Assembly: GCA_007859835.1 (NCBI GenBank)
Contig: SJPJ01000001.1
Span: 4,004,623-4,068,622, forward strand
Origin: Novipirellula herctigrandis
GTDB taxonomy: Bacteria; Planctomycetota; Planctomycetia; Pirellulales; Pirellulaceae
Reading direction: 5' to 3'
DNA length: 64,000 bases
Positions 10,214 through 19,703 of the stretch are shown one piece after another. Position 1 is the stretch's first letter. Each line of letters begins with the position of its first letter. Under the pieces are notes generated by a model that was not told the DNA's origin, made no database searches, and worked only from the letters and a program-made list of their open reading frames with translations. The translations under genes and the position numbers were made by a program.

Positions 10214-10352
10214 CGGTTCGCTCGTTCAACTCTCGTGGAACCAGATTCGGATCACAACATGGTCGAGCCGACTGACACCCGATCGCGATTACTGTCACGA
10301 TTGATACGACCAACAAACGGCGGAGCGCCAGCGGTTTTGTTTGCAGTGCCAT
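10143..10352 (-). pseudogene. TolC-family outer-membrane efflux lipoprotein, N-terminal fragment
   Basis: From ATG 10352, preceded by a strong ACGGAGG site, about 46 codons read as a lipoprotein start: a hydrophobic segment LLVVSIVTVIAIGC with a lipobox-like IAIGC, then [16 protein letters not shown]. Planctomycete TolC/CusC-type proteins commonly begin this way (a CC-D...VP-x-EL-x-x-RTG segment after the lipid-modified Cys). After about position 10215 the sequence switches to the middle of the CusA-like gene, read out of frame here, and stops at 10143 after 69 codons. The family is normally 450-550 residues. This is the upstream half of a deletion scar that overlaps the truncated pump frame by 71 bases. 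Confidence 0.7.
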
Positions 10353-10628
10353 CCATGGCCTCCGTAAAACCCATTGGTAACGCGTTAGCCATGCTATCGC
10401 GATAGTCCCTACGACACAGATCGACCGTATTCTACGGAGCAATGAGTAGCACCCGTTGCCGCCGTCTCCACCGCGACAACCCAAACGATCGGACTACCGG
10501 CCAGTCGAACGATGCGGCAAACCTAACAATGCAAGGTGTTTTTGAAAGCACGGGCAACGGCATTCGGCATCCATCGAGTCCAACGATTGACAAACAGGCT
10601 TGGACTCCGACGGCCTTTGTAACCTCAA

Positions 10629-12857
10629 CTACAATCCGGATCCTTCACTAAGCATCGGCGTTTGTGTGTAGCCCATCGCTTGCGCAGCCACGTCCATGCG
10701 ATAAAGTGGATCTTGCATCAAGCACGCTCGCCGATCCGTGGCGGGAATGGTGGTTGTGTAGATCCGCAGTTCGCCATCAACGCTGGTGATAAATTCTTCT
10801 CGCCAATCGCCAAGAATGTCGGCAAACGCAACGAGATTGCCCGTTACTTTCGTCGGGAACCGAGTGCCATCGTATTTTTCAATACCGTGCCGACCTCGCA
10901 ATTCTCGTTGAGGATCCGCGTCCCAATAGAACGCTCGCCGTCCGGTGGCCCAATCCAAATCGCTGCGAAGCACATTGCCACGCACATCGAACAGCCATCG
11001 TTTGTTTGACTTCTTTTCCTCGTCGGTGTCCGACGAATAGCACTCCCATCCGGGAACGTCTGGGTCCAAGTCGCTGCACATTCCGGTGGAGTGAACATGT
11101 CGCGTAGGAAAATCGATTCCCCAAATAACTTCCCCGTTGGCAGCGTCTACCAAGCAGCATCCGTTCTTGGTTTGCCGAGTTTCCATTCCATAGTAGACCT
11201 CCAATCCAGGCCGCGAAGAATCGATATCACCAACGTAGTGATGATCAGGGTGACCAAAGCCCGTCGACCACAATCCAACGCCATGGTCATCGAGCACTGA
11301 TGAACCAAGGAAGACCTCATCACGACCGTCGCCATCAATATCCACTGCGTGCATACTGTGTGCTCCCTGACCGCGATAATTCCCGCCTTCCTCGGCGTCA
11401 TTCCACTTCCACGCTTCGTGAAGCTTGCCGTCTTTGAGTTCCAAGGCTTGGGCATGCATTCGCTTGTATGTTCCACGCTGGACAATCAAGAAAGGTGTTT
11501 TGCCATCCAAGTAGGCGACGCACATTTGGTTGCGAGATGCATAGTTGTACGCCGAAAACGCATCACGCGGGATCCAATCCGTGCGTGTTTTTGGCTTTCC
11601 AGTCATCCCATCGAGAATCAGCAGATACTCCTTCCCCGCGCCAACCCTTCCATCCCCATCTCGTGGGTCTCCCTCGCCAGCTTTCAAGCACACCTCGGCT
11701 TTGCCGTCGCCATCCAAATCGTAAACGATCATCGGCGAATACCAGATTCCTTGTTCAATCGACCAACCGAGGTCATGTCGCCACAGAAACGAGCCATCGG
11801 CCAAGTAGGCTTCGACCTTGAATGTGCTCGGACTCGGCTTCCAATAATTCACATAGGGATCGACGTTCCCACCAGGCTGTTTGATAACGAAATCATAATT
11901 GCCATCACCATTTAAATCCGCAATCCCGCATTTTCGGAACGAATAGGGACCATCCAAGGGGATCGTAATATGGTTTCGGGCGGGTCCACCTGCGATCACG
12001 TTGGCAGGTTTGGTGCGAATGGTTTCTTTGCCATCGATCAACGTGGCGACGCAATAGCCGTACTGTTTTCCTGCGATTGCACTGTCGTCAACGTAATCGG
12101 TCGTTTGCGTGATCGGCAATTCATTCAAACGAACCGGAGCTCCGTGATCCACTTGTCGATAAACGTTGAACGCAACTTGATCGGAATCGCTGCGCAGTAA
12201 CCGCCAACCCACATAGACTTGGCCGCCCCCGGTCGGCAGTACCGTAACGGAACGACTCAATTTTTCGGTAACGCGAACCTTCGCCCACCCATCGACTTTC
12301 GGTTTTCGGTTTGGATCCGGAAGCGGCGTGAATTCCAAATAGTCATAGTAGCACGAACCTGGGTTTGTCTTGGATGCAAATCGATCATCAAGCCATAGTT
12401 CAAACCCTTCACTACCGATCTCGACCACTCCCAAGTGAGCCGATCGGCTGTCGACGGAAACCCATGTCACGCCATCACGCGAAATCCCAATCGGCCGACC
12501 GACGCCACCAATGTCAATGTGATATTTCCCAGGTGCAATGTCCCGAACAATCGAATGCAGCGGCGGCGCACCGTCCTCGGGCGAGTTACGGTCGGCTTTG
12601 ACAACGGGCGACTGCAACACGATGCCACCTGACCATTTCCGATCCGCATCGACATCGGTTGACCATAGGTTCCACTGATGATCCGTGTGTCGGTTGATTT
12701 GCCACCCTGATGACGGTTCGGTGATTGTTTCGGCTTCGAAACGAATCGGCTGCTGCGCCGTGACGCTGGGAGCCATTCCCAGCAATTGCAGCAGCAGGAC
12801 ACCGATACCGATCGCCAGATGACGCACGGGGACATCTACAAGATGAGACGCAAACAT
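10629..12857 (-). CDS. secreted rhamnogalacturonan lyase, family PL11
   Basis: 742 residues from ATG 12857, with an AGGAG site 8 bases upstream. A signal peptide spans residues about 1-34 (LAIGIGVLLLQLLGMAPSVTAQ). An N-terminal carbohydrate-binding-like region (36-190) is followed by the PL11 eight-bladed propeller, marked by repeated calcium-binding loops: DLNGDGNYDF, DLDGDGKAEV and DIDGDGRDEV. The family-typical GWRLL.SD...FNVYR and GPARNHITIPLDG segments are present, as is the late YWDADPQRE segment. It should cut the rhamnogalacturonan-I backbone by beta-elimination outside the cytoplasm. It stands alone; a GH106-like rhamnosidase at 48383-51850 may act on the same polymer. Close in type to Bacillus YesW/YesX, but with an extra N-terminal domain. 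Confidence 0.88.
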   Translation of the reverse strand: MFASHLVDVPVRHLAIGIGVLLLQLLGMAPSVTAQQPIRFEAETITEPSSGWQINRHTDHQWNLWSTDVDADRKWSGGIVLQSPVVKADRNSPEDGAPPLHSIVRDIAPGKYHIDIGGVGRPIGISRDGVTWVSVDSRSAHLGVVEIGSEGFELWLDDRFASKTNPGSCYYDYLEFTPLPDPNRKPKVDGWAKVRVTEKLSRSVTVLPTGGGQVYVGWRLLRSDSDQVAFNVYRQVDHGAPVRLNELPITQTTDYVDDSAIAGKQYGYCVATLIDGKETIRTKPANVIAGGPARNHITIPLDGPYSFRKCGIADLNGDGNYDFVIKQPGGNVDPYVNYWKPSPSTFKVEAYLADGSFLWRHDLGWSIEQGIWYSPMIVYDLDGDGKAEVCLKAGEGDPRDGDGRVGAGKEYLLILDGMTGKPKTRTDWIPRDAFSAYNYASRNQMCVAYLDGKTPFLIVQRGTYKRMHAQALELKDGKLHEAWKWNDAEEGGNYRGQGAHSMHAVDIDGDGRDEVFLGSSVLDDHGVGLWSTGFGHPDHHYVGDIDSSRPGLEVYYGMETRQTKNGCCLVDAANGEVIWGIDFPTRHVHSTGMCSDLDPDVPGWECYSSDTDEEKKSNKRWLFDVRGNVLRSDLDWATGRRAFYWDADPQRELRGRHGIEKYDGTRFPTKVTGNLVAFADILGDWREEFITSVDGELRIYTTTIPATDRRACLMQDPLYRMDVAAQAMGYTQTPMLSEGSGL

Positions 12858-13049
12858 GGTGGGGGACTCCTAGTCGAGAGCCTATCGGGGGGGAGGGGAT
12901 TTGGCGGGAAGAGACGCGTGTCTCTGCCGAACATTCTATCACGCCTGATCACACTCTACCGTAATCCCGCCTAAAAACCTGATGGCCAGACCCAAAAACC
13001 AAGTGGCCCCCAATGAAAACCAAACGGACAGCCCCCATGCGGATTCCTC

Positions 13050-15593
13050 TTAGGGCCCCTTGGGTTTGAGGCCGTTATGGGTTGCCTTTGCCGATAACGG
13101 ATCTTCGGGCCAATGGTGTTTTGGATAGCGGCGTCGAAGATCTTTGCGAACGCTCACGTAGGTGTTCTTCCAGAAGCTCTCCAAGTCATCGGTGATCTGT
13201 TGCGGTCGATGATTGGGGCCGAGAAGATGCAATTGAATCGCGACTTTTCCACCTGCAATCGTCGGTGTCCGTGTCCATCCAAACAATTCTTGGATTCGCA
13301 CCGCGATCGAAGGCGGACTACTATCGGAATACTCGATGCGTATCGAGTTTCCACTTGGTACGGTTAATCGCTGCGGTGCAAAACGTTCAAACTGTTGCAG
13401 TTGACCGTAGTCGAATTTCGATTTAAAGATCGCAAGCCATGGAGCCGATCGGAGTTGGTTGATCGACGTTCTGGTTTGGCAAAAATCTCTCAACACTTGG
13501 TCGGCCGCCTCGTCATCCAGCCTCGGCAAATCGAGGTCCGGCATCCATCGGGCGAGCAAGTTGGAACGGACGAAAAACTCGAATGCCTCTCGATTCGCCG
13601 CACCAATCAACTCCATTCGCTTCGGATAGATGGCTTCATAGAGCAATGCTGCGACCGCCTCGCTTGGTTCACATTGGATCGGCGATTCATTGAGCAGCAA
13701 GTCATCGTAGTATTCCCGACGCCGAGCGATGACAGCTTCGCGACTCGGGTCATAGACGTGTTGATCGGCCCGCTTCATCAAATGCTCGCAGAGCCAACTC
13801 GGTTCGATCGGCAAAGCGATTCGGGCGATCGCATCAGTTCCTTTGTCGTCGACGTCCATGCAGACGCATAAATCCGAGACCCCATTTTGCCCCTGAAACT
13901 CGACACCTCGACCGCCAACCATGACCCCTTTCCCGCTGCTCGCTTCACGACGTTTGGTCACACGGTCGGGATAAGCGGCCAAGAATGCTTTGCTAAGAGC
14001 AGTCGGCGTCGCTTTGCCGGTGTCCTTTTTTCGCATCGTACGAAGCAACTGTTTCGCAACTCGCGAGACCTGTTTCGCTGCAGAAACAAGCAGGTCGCCA
14101 CGTTTGTCGCCATCGATAAAGCGTTTCATGGCGTCGATTTGGTCTATCAAGTCACGCGTGGCGGATCGATTGGCCAATGGGCTTCGTTCACTTAGAAGCG
14201 CAGCGGCAATCGCGGCATCTTGCATCGGCACGTTCGAGTCTTCGGCCGCAATCATGAACCGAGCGATTCGTGGATGTAGCGGTAATTTGCTCATCCGTTT
14301 TCCAATCGAGGTCAAGTAAACTCCTTCATTGATCGCATCCATGCGCAACAACAAACGCGCGGCTTGCTCGACACTTTGCCGACTCGGTGGTGTAAGCCAA
14401 GGAAATGCAAACGTGTCACGTTCGCCCCAAGCGGCGAGCAACAGTGCCGCAGAAGAGAAATCAGCTTGTTCGATTTCGGGACAATCGTTTTCTCGCCGCG
14501 AACGATGAGCGGCTTGAGGCCAAAGTCGAACACAAATCCCCGGTTCGGTTCTTCCAGCTCGACCAGCTCGCTGTTCGGCCGACGCTTGCGAGATCGGCTG
14601 AAGCGTCAATCGTGGCATGCCGACTTGCGGGCGAAACGTCATCACACGAGCCATCCCGCTGTCAATCACGGCGGTCACACCTGGGATCGTAACGGAGGTC
14701 TCTGCAACATTGGTCGACAAAATCACTTTGCGTTTATTGGAGACTCGCACGACGGCATCTTGGTCCGATGAGGACATTTCGCCGTACAATTCGCACACCA
14801 AACACTCCGACGCAAACGCATGCCTTTCGATCGCACGATGGACTCGTCGGATTTCGCCCACGCCTGGAAGGAACACCAGGACGTGACCGCGAGTTTGCCT
14901 CAGAATTCGCGGCAAAACATCAATGACTCGTTCGTCGATTGGTTGCTGGGCAAGCGATGGCGCATACTGAACATCGACTGGATACTCGCGGCCTTGCGAT
15001 TCCACGGCGACAGCCGCCAAGTCCGATTGTGCAAAAAACTTGACAAGAGGTTCGGCATCAAGGGTCGCTGACATGACGACCAGTTTTAGTTCGGGCCTTA
15101 GCGTCGTACGAACACGCTCGATCATGCCTAGCGACAAGTCAAGTTCCAAACTGCGTTCATGGAATTCATCCAAAATCACACATCCGACGGATTCCAAAAG
15201 AGGATCGTCGGTCAGTCGACGCAGCAGCATGCCGGTGGTTAGGACCAAGATTTGGGTGTCCGCGCATGCGCGCCGATCAAAGCGAACATGGTAGCCAACG
15301 GTTTGCCCAAGTGGCGAACCCACGATTTCCGAAAGCCGAATCGCAGCCGCACGGGCAGCTAACCGTCGTGGTTGAATGAGTAGAATTTGTCCTTCGATGG
15401 CCGCGCCGGATTGCATCAGTGCCAGAGGCACGAGTGTGGTTTTGCCAGCACCCGGGGGCGCCTTCAAAACGACCGGCTTAGAGGCCGACACCCCCTCTAA
15501 GATCGCTGGCAAGCAATCGGCAACAGGCAAATCGTGCGTATCGATGGGGTTCACGCTATGCAGACCCAAGCCCCATTGCACGACGCCATGCAC
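13050..15593 (-). CDS. hrpB: ATP-dependent helicase HrpB
   Basis: 847 residues from ATG 15593, overlapping the upstream DinB-like gene by 38 bases. A GTG at 15554, one base after that gene's stop, is an alternative start and fits the family N-terminus better (PIDTHDLPVADCLPAIL). Motifs in order: Walker A PPGAGKTT (about 46), DEFHER box (DEXH), SAT motif VMSATLDAE, motif V STNVAETSVTIPG, motif VI QRAGRAGRTEPG, then the HA2 region and the HrpB-specific C-terminal domain (about 480-847). It is a DExH-box RNA helicase of cytoplasmic RNA metabolism; its precise bacterial role is not settled. Length is typical of HrpB (about 820-850). Confidence 0.92.
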   Translation of the reverse strand: MHGVVQWGLGLHSVNPIDTHDLPVADCLPAILEGVSASKPVVLKAPPGAGKTTLVPLALMQSGAAIEGQILLIQPRRLAARAAAIRLSEIVGSPLGQTVGYHVRFDRRACADTQILVLTTGMLLRRLTDDPLLESVGCVILDEFHERSLELDLSLGMIERVRTTLRPELKLVVMSATLDAEPLVKFFAQSDLAAVAVESQGREYPVDVQYAPSLAQQPIDERVIDVLPRILRQTRGHVLVFLPGVGEIRRVHRAIERHAFASECLVCELYGEMSSSDQDAVVRVSNKRKVILSTNVAETSVTIPGVTAVIDSGMARVMTFRPQVGMPRLTLQPISQASAEQRAGRAGRTEPGICVRLWPQAAHRSRRENDCPEIEQADFSSAALLLAAWGERDTFAFPWLTPPSRQSVEQAARLLLRMDAINEGVYLTSIGKRMSKLPLHPRIARFMIAAEDSNVPMQDAAIAAALLSERSPLANRSATRDLIDQIDAMKRFIDGDKRGDLLVSAAKQVSRVAKQLLRTMRKKDTGKATPTALSKAFLAAYPDRVTKRREASSGKGVMVGGRGVEFQGQNGVSDLCVCMDVDDKGTDAIARIALPIEPSWLCEHLMKRADQHVYDPSREAVIARRREYYDDLLLNESPIQCEPSEAVAALLYEAIYPKRMELIGAANREAFEFFVRSNLLARWMPDLDLPRLDDEAADQVLRDFCQTRTSINQLRSAPWLAIFKSKFDYGQLQQFERFAPQRLTVPSGNSIRIEYSDSSPPSIAVRIQELFGWTRTPTIAGGKVAIQLHLLGPNHRPQQITDDLESFWKNTYVSVRKDLRRRYPKHHWPEDPLSAKATHNGLKPKGP

Positions 15594-16077
15594 TCGTTTG
15601 CCCCATATGGATCATGAAGTGACCGCCAATATAGAATCCGAGCATCGCGCCGGTGGTTGAAAAACGCTCTCGCATCGACACATTTGGATTCGGTTTCATA
15701 AAAACTTCGTCGTCGGCCGCTTCGAGAGCTTCAATCGCAGCGGTGTAGTTCCGCACCAGTGCGTCGACCACTTCTTGCATCGATGGGTATATATCTCCAT
15801 CGGGGTCGTCGACACATGTGGCATCTTTCGAGAAAACCTCTACAAAAGCTTCACTCGGCTGGTAGACGCTCGGATCGCCACCAACCCCTTCGATGATCTT
15901 GCTGGCATAGAGACTCAAATGGCCGTAATTGAATGCCGCATGATTGGATTGAATCACCGTGTCGCCGATTCGAGCGAACCGCGCGAACTGGTTTGGCGTC
16001 ACGTCTGTGAGTAATCGTTCGGCATATCCGAGTCCTAGGCGACCGGAGGCGGCAATCATGGGACCAATATTTGGCAT
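15556..16077 (-). CDS. DinB-like four-helix-bundle protein
   Basis: 173 residues from ATG 16077, with a GAAGGA site 9 bases upstream. The pattern fits the DinB/YfiT superfamily: an N-terminal helix with FARFARIGD and SNHAAFNYGHLSLY (first metal-ligand His region), a long central segment, then a C-terminal helix GGHFMIHMGQTSAWRRAMG with His residues spaced for metal binding. DinB-family proteins bind a divalent metal and include thiol-dependent transferases; the substrate here is unknown. It precedes hrpB and overlaps its longest frame, so the two are probably one transcript. Its last bases also code the N-terminus of HrpB if ATG 15593 is used. Confidence 0.6.
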   Translation of the reverse strand: MPNIGPMIAASGRLGLGYAERLLTDVTPNQFARFARIGDTVIQSNHAAFNYGHLSLYASKIIEGVGGDPSVYQPSEAFVEVFSKDATCVDDPDGDIYPSMQEVVDALVRNYTAAIEALEAADDEVFMKPNPNVSMRERFSTTGAMLGFYIGGHFMIHMGQTSAWRRAMGLGSA

Positions 16078-16209
16078 CGCTTGGATTCCTTCGTTTAGGT
16101 TTGAGGGCGATCAGATTACCCATGGTAAAGAGGCATGGTGTCAGCCGTCTAGCCGATCGCTATTCTTTTGACTCGCTTTCGTTCCCTCACAGGTTCCAAC
16201 ACCGGTCCG

Positions 16210-17520
16210 ATGTCGTCCACCATTTCCCCTTGTCCGATCGACAATTCGTCCGTTTGCGATCGGTCCGTTGACGAGTGCACCCATCCAGATACGGCGTCGG
16301 CGGTCGAGAAACAGGAACACCGTCTCTACGATCGCGATTTCCTAATCGCCGTCGCAAGCCAAACCTGTTTTGTGATGGCCAATACGTTGATGGCCCATTA
16401 CGCACGTTGGATTGAATTCCTTGGTGGCGACTTACGTCAAGTTGGCTTGATCATGGGTTCCGCTGCGTTGCTCGGGTTGCTGCTTCGACCTTGGATGGCA
16501 CAGTGGATCAACCGCATCGGTGCTCGCGCGATGTGGGGCGTCGGCTACTTTGTCTTTGCCATTAGTTCGATCGGAAACTTGGCGCTCTATGATTTATCGG
16601 CGGGAATTTATTTGCTGCGTGGTGGAATCGTACTGGGTGGTGCGATCGTCTTCGCAAGCGGTTTAACGTTTGTCTCGCAAACCGCACCTTCGAACCGCCG
16701 CGCCGAAGCGATTGGCATTTTGGGGGTCGGTGGTTTCATGGGAATGCTTTTGGGCCCTGCGCTGGGCGACTTGTTTCTTGGCAGTGACCATCGCGTTCGC
16801 TTTGACTTCGTAATGCTATTTTCTGCTGCAACCATTGCCAACGCGATCCCTGCGGGCTTGCTGCTGTTTTTGCACGCCCCCAAAAGCGTCGGCGACCAGC
16901 GACCAGCTCGGTTGGGGGAATTTGTCCAGACGGTACGTCGCTATTGGCCAGGCACCATCTTGCTGGTCAACTTTGCCTTTGGCATCTGCATTACCGCGCC
17001 ATTGATCTTTGTCGCTAGCTTCGTCGATACGATGCATTTGAAAACACCTGGCGTATCGATCATCGGAGTGTTCTTTTGGTGTTATGCAGGCTTGGCGATT
17101 CTAGTCCGATTGGGGTTTCGTCGGTTGCCTGACGTAATTGGGCCTGCAAAAGTTCTGGTTGCTGGTACCGTGTTTATGTCGATGGCCATGTTCGCATTTA
17201 CCATCGTTTCACCGGAGCGTCCGTGGATGATTGTGGTCCCAGCGTTGCTTGGCGGAGTAGGCCATTCATTGATGTTCCATACAATGATCACATTGACCTT
17301 AACCCGTTTTCCTCACGCGGCCCATGGAACGGGCTCGACACTTGCGTTGATGACGTTGGACCTAGGCATGATCATTGGCGCACCTCTGTTGGGATTAATT
17401 GGCCAACATTACGGTTTTGCGGCGTTGTTTGCCACCGTGGGCGTCGTTTGCATTTGTGCCGCCTTGGTCTATCTTGGATCGCGTTTGAGAGTACCGGCGC
17501 CTCAACGATGGGGTGCCTAG
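16210..17520 (+). CDS. MFS transporter
   Basis: 436 residues from ATG 16210 (MSSTISPCPID); a TTG at 16168 would add 14 residues but has no ribosome-binding site. About twelve membrane segments follow a 45-residue hydrophilic N-terminus. The first helix region (VASQTCFVMANTLMAHYARW), the loop GSAALLGLLLRPWMAQWINR (position of MFS motif A, with R-P and N-R-x-G-A in place of the usual G-x-L-a-D-R-x-G-R), and the second-half repeat support an MFS drug/metabolite exporter fold. It sits in the inner membrane; the substrate is unknown. The gene runs divergently from the DinB-like/hrpB unit. Confidence 0.8.
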   Translation: MSSTISPCPIDNSSVCDRSVDECTHPDTASAVEKQEHRLYDRDFLIAVASQTCFVMANTLMAHYARWIEFLGGDLRQVGLIMGSAALLGLLLRPWMAQWINRIGARAMWGVGYFVFAISSIGNLALYDLSAGIYLLRGGIVLGGAIVFASGLTFVSQTAPSNRRAEAIGILGVGGFMGMLLGPALGDLFLGSDHRVRFDFVMLFSAATIANAIPAGLLLFLHAPKSVGDQRPARLGEFVQTVRRYWPGTILLVNFAFGICITAPLIFVASFVDTMHLKTPGVSIIGVFFWCYAGLAILVRLGFRRLPDVIGPAKVLVAGTVFMSMAMFAFTIVSPERPWMIVVPALLGGVGHSLMFHTMITLTLTRFPHAAHGTGSTLALMTLDLGMIIGAPLLGLIGQHYGFAALFATVGVVCICAALVYLGSRLRVPAPQRWGA

Positions 17521-17610
17521 GCAAATTCAGCGGGCCTACACTAACCCCGGCCGCTTTGGTAGTTTCTAGGGCGAATTCGGAGACTCAAACGACGCCGTGC
17601 ATCACAACCC

Positions 17611-17670
17611 GTGCCAGTGCATTTTACCCCCTGCCAGTGCGTCTTAACCCCTGCCAGTGCGTCTTAACCC
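17611..17670 (+). repeat. three tandem 20-bp repeats
   Basis: Three back-to-back 20-bp units (17611-17630, 17631-17650, 17651-17670). The last two are identical (CTGCCAGTGCGTCTTAACCC) and the first differs at four positions. They end 19 bases before the cysteine-cluster gene starts, so they lie in its leader. Confidence 0.9.
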
Positions 17671-17689
17671 GCGATCGAGAAATACCTAG

Positions 17690-18157
17690 ATGTCTTCCGC
17701 AAGTTTACCGATGACGATTCGACGCCGCCTGGATTACCCCAAAGACGCCAATCTTTGTGAATACTGTACGGCGAAGTGCTGTCACTACTTCGCGCTAAAT
17801 ATCGACGAACCGGTCAATCGACGAGATTTCGATTTCATTCGCTGGTACTTACTGCACGAGCATGCGACGGTATTTGTCGAAGACGATACGTGGTACTTGC
17901 TCGTCCACACGACCTGCAAACACTTGCAAGACGATCATCGATGTGGCATCTACGAAACACGTCCTTCGATATGTCGCACTTACACGACCGCCGAATGTGA
18001 ATTCGAGGACGATTGGGTTTACGACAAGTACTTCGAAACGCCCGAACAGATTGACGAATACGCCGACGCATTGTTTGGCCGTCAATTTCCCGACCCCGAC
18101 ACCAAGAAACAAGATTCGTTGCGTAGTCGCCGACCGACCTCACTTCCGATTGCATAA
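17690..18157 (+). CDS. YkgJ-family cysteine-cluster protein
   Basis: 155 residues from ATG 17690. Cysteines are arranged as in the YkgJ/UPF0153 family: CEYCTAKCC near residue 23, HTTCKHLQDDHRCGIYETRP with R-P-x-x-CR following (SICRTY), and one later Cys. These are thought to chelate zinc or an Fe-S centre. The acidic C-terminal half (ECEFEDDWVYDKYF) is typical of the planctomycete version. It is cytoplasmic, with unknown function. hisS starts 16 bases downstream, so the two genes are probably co-transcribed. A long open frame through its 3' half in another phase is only an upstream extension of the hisS frame. Confidence 0.8.
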   Translation: MSSASLPMTIRRRLDYPKDANLCEYCTAKCCHYFALNIDEPVNRRDFDFIRWYLLHEHATVFVEDDTWYLLVHTTCKHLQDDHRCGIYETRPSICRTYTTAECEFEDDWVYDKYFETPEQIDEYADALFGRQFPDPDTKKQDSLRSRRPTSLPIA

Positions 18158-18173
18158 CATCCAAAAACCTAAA

Positions 18174-19517
18174 ATGTCACTGATCCAACCAAGAACGCTC
18201 AAAGGTTTTCGCGACTACTTGCCCGCGGTAATGATTCCGCGTGAGCAACTGATGCAAACCGCTCGTGAAGTTTTTCGTTCGTTTGGCTTTGCGCCGATTG
18301 ACACACCGACTCTCGAGCATCTCGAAATCCTGACTGGCAAAGGCAGCGATGAAACGGACCGGCAAATCTATCGGTTCACCGATAACGGGGGTCGCAACGT
18401 TGGCATGCGGTTCGATTTGACCGTCCCCTTGGCTCGGTTTGCAGCCCAGCACATTTCGACACTTGGAACACCTTTCAAGCGATATCACATCGCACCGGTA
18501 TGGCGAGGTGAAAAACCGCAAGATGGTCGCTACCGCGAATTCGTTCAATGTGACTTTGATACGATTGGGACCGAATCGGTGCTGGCCGATATTGAAGCGG
18601 TTGCCGTGATTAACAACTTGTTAGAAACCATTGGGTTCGACCGGTTTACGATCAGCGTCAATAATCGAGCAATCCTGACTGGCCTTCTTGAGCATCTCGG
18701 ATTGGCAGACAAGAGCGTTGCAGTGCTTCGCAGCTTAGACAAATTGGCGAAAATCGGCCGTGAAAAAACAGCCGAAGAAATGATCAATGCCGCCGGTGTT
18801 ACTGCGGAACAAGCGGACGCGGTACTTCGTCTCGCCGATTGCACCGGAGATGCAACATCCGTTTTTGCAACATTGACTGAGATCACCAGCGGGAACGAAA
18901 AAGCAAACGCTGGTATCGAAAGATTGCGAGACATTTACGAAGGGGCCTTGGCCTCGGGCGTGCCCGAGCGACGGTTGCGTTTAGATGTCTCGATCGCTCG
19001 CGGGTTGGATTACTACACGGGCGTGATCTTCGAAACGACGCTCGATGATTTGCCATCGATCGGAAGTGTTTGCAGCGGTGGCCGGTACGACAATTTGGCG
19101 GGGCTTTATACCAAACAGCACCTACCTGGAATCGGTGCGTCGCTCGGACTTGATCGCTTGATCGCCGCAATGGAGCAACTCAATTTGCTGCCGACCGCAT
19201 CAACACCCGCTCCGATTTTCATTGCCTACTTTGACAAAGATCACCGAGACGATTATTTGCGTTTAGCGACTAATTTGCGGTCTGCGGGGTTAAAGGTCGA
19301 AGTTTACCCTGAACCACGAAAGCTTGGGGCACAGCTAAAATACGCCGATGCGCATGGGTTCACTGTTGCGATCATCGCGGGCGGCCAAGAGTGGACCGAT
19401 GGGGAATGTCAACTAAAAGTGTTGGCAACGAAAAAGTCCAGCCAGGTGACATACCGGCATGACGCCCCCGAGGAACTGGTAGAAGGTTTGCGTCAAATCT
19501 TGCAGCAACCGCAGTAG
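18174..19517 (+). CDS. hisS: histidine--tRNA ligase
   Basis: 447 residues from ATG 18174 (MSLIQPRTLKGFRDYLP); the frame is open upstream to 17862, but that part is inside the previous gene. Class II synthetase motifs: motif 1 around TLEHLEILTGKGSDE, motif 2 HIAPVWRGEKPQDGRYREF, the histidine-specific RGLDYYTGVIFE and CSGGRYDNL, and motif 3 GIGASLGLDRLI. A C-terminal anticodon-binding domain spans about residues 340-447. It charges tRNA-His in the cytoplasm. Length is slightly above the bacterial average (about 420-430). Confidence 0.95.
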   Translation: MSLIQPRTLKGFRDYLPAVMIPREQLMQTAREVFRSFGFAPIDTPTLEHLEILTGKGSDETDRQIYRFTDNGGRNVGMRFDLTVPLARFAAQHISTLGTPFKRYHIAPVWRGEKPQDGRYREFVQCDFDTIGTESVLADIEAVAVINNLLETIGFDRFTISVNNRAILTGLLEHLGLADKSVAVLRSLDKLAKIGREKTAEEMINAAGVTAEQADAVLRLADCTGDATSVFATLTEITSGNEKANAGIERLRDIYEGALASGVPERRLRLDVSIARGLDYYTGVIFETTLDDLPSIGSVCSGGRYDNLAGLYTKQHLPGIGASLGLDRLIAAMEQLNLLPTASTPAPIFIAYFDKDHRDDYLRLATNLRSAGLKVEVYPEPRKLGAQLKYADAHGFTVAIIAGGQEWTDGECQLKVLATKKSSQVTYRHDAPEELVEGLRQILQQPQ

Positions 19518-19703
19518 CGAGTCGCTATACTGGGAATGCGCTGAGGGTGAGCCGCCAATGAGATCCTAACGAGGTTCGCCGATCCTTATTAGGCTCGCCT
19601 TAGCGTGGGCTTTCGCCGTAATTCGCACCGCCGAGTGACGGCATCACCGGTATATTTTATCCGTCATTGCCCAAGAACCATCCCTGGCCACTCGCGATTA
19701 ATT

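Noticed and set aside
17611-17670. CRISPR array
   Set aside because: Units are directly adjacent without spacers, and no cas genes are in the window.
17862-18173. N-terminal extension of HisS by 104 codons
   Set aside because: Lies inside the YkgJ-like gene in another frame and has no similarity to HisS; ATG 18174 matches the family start.
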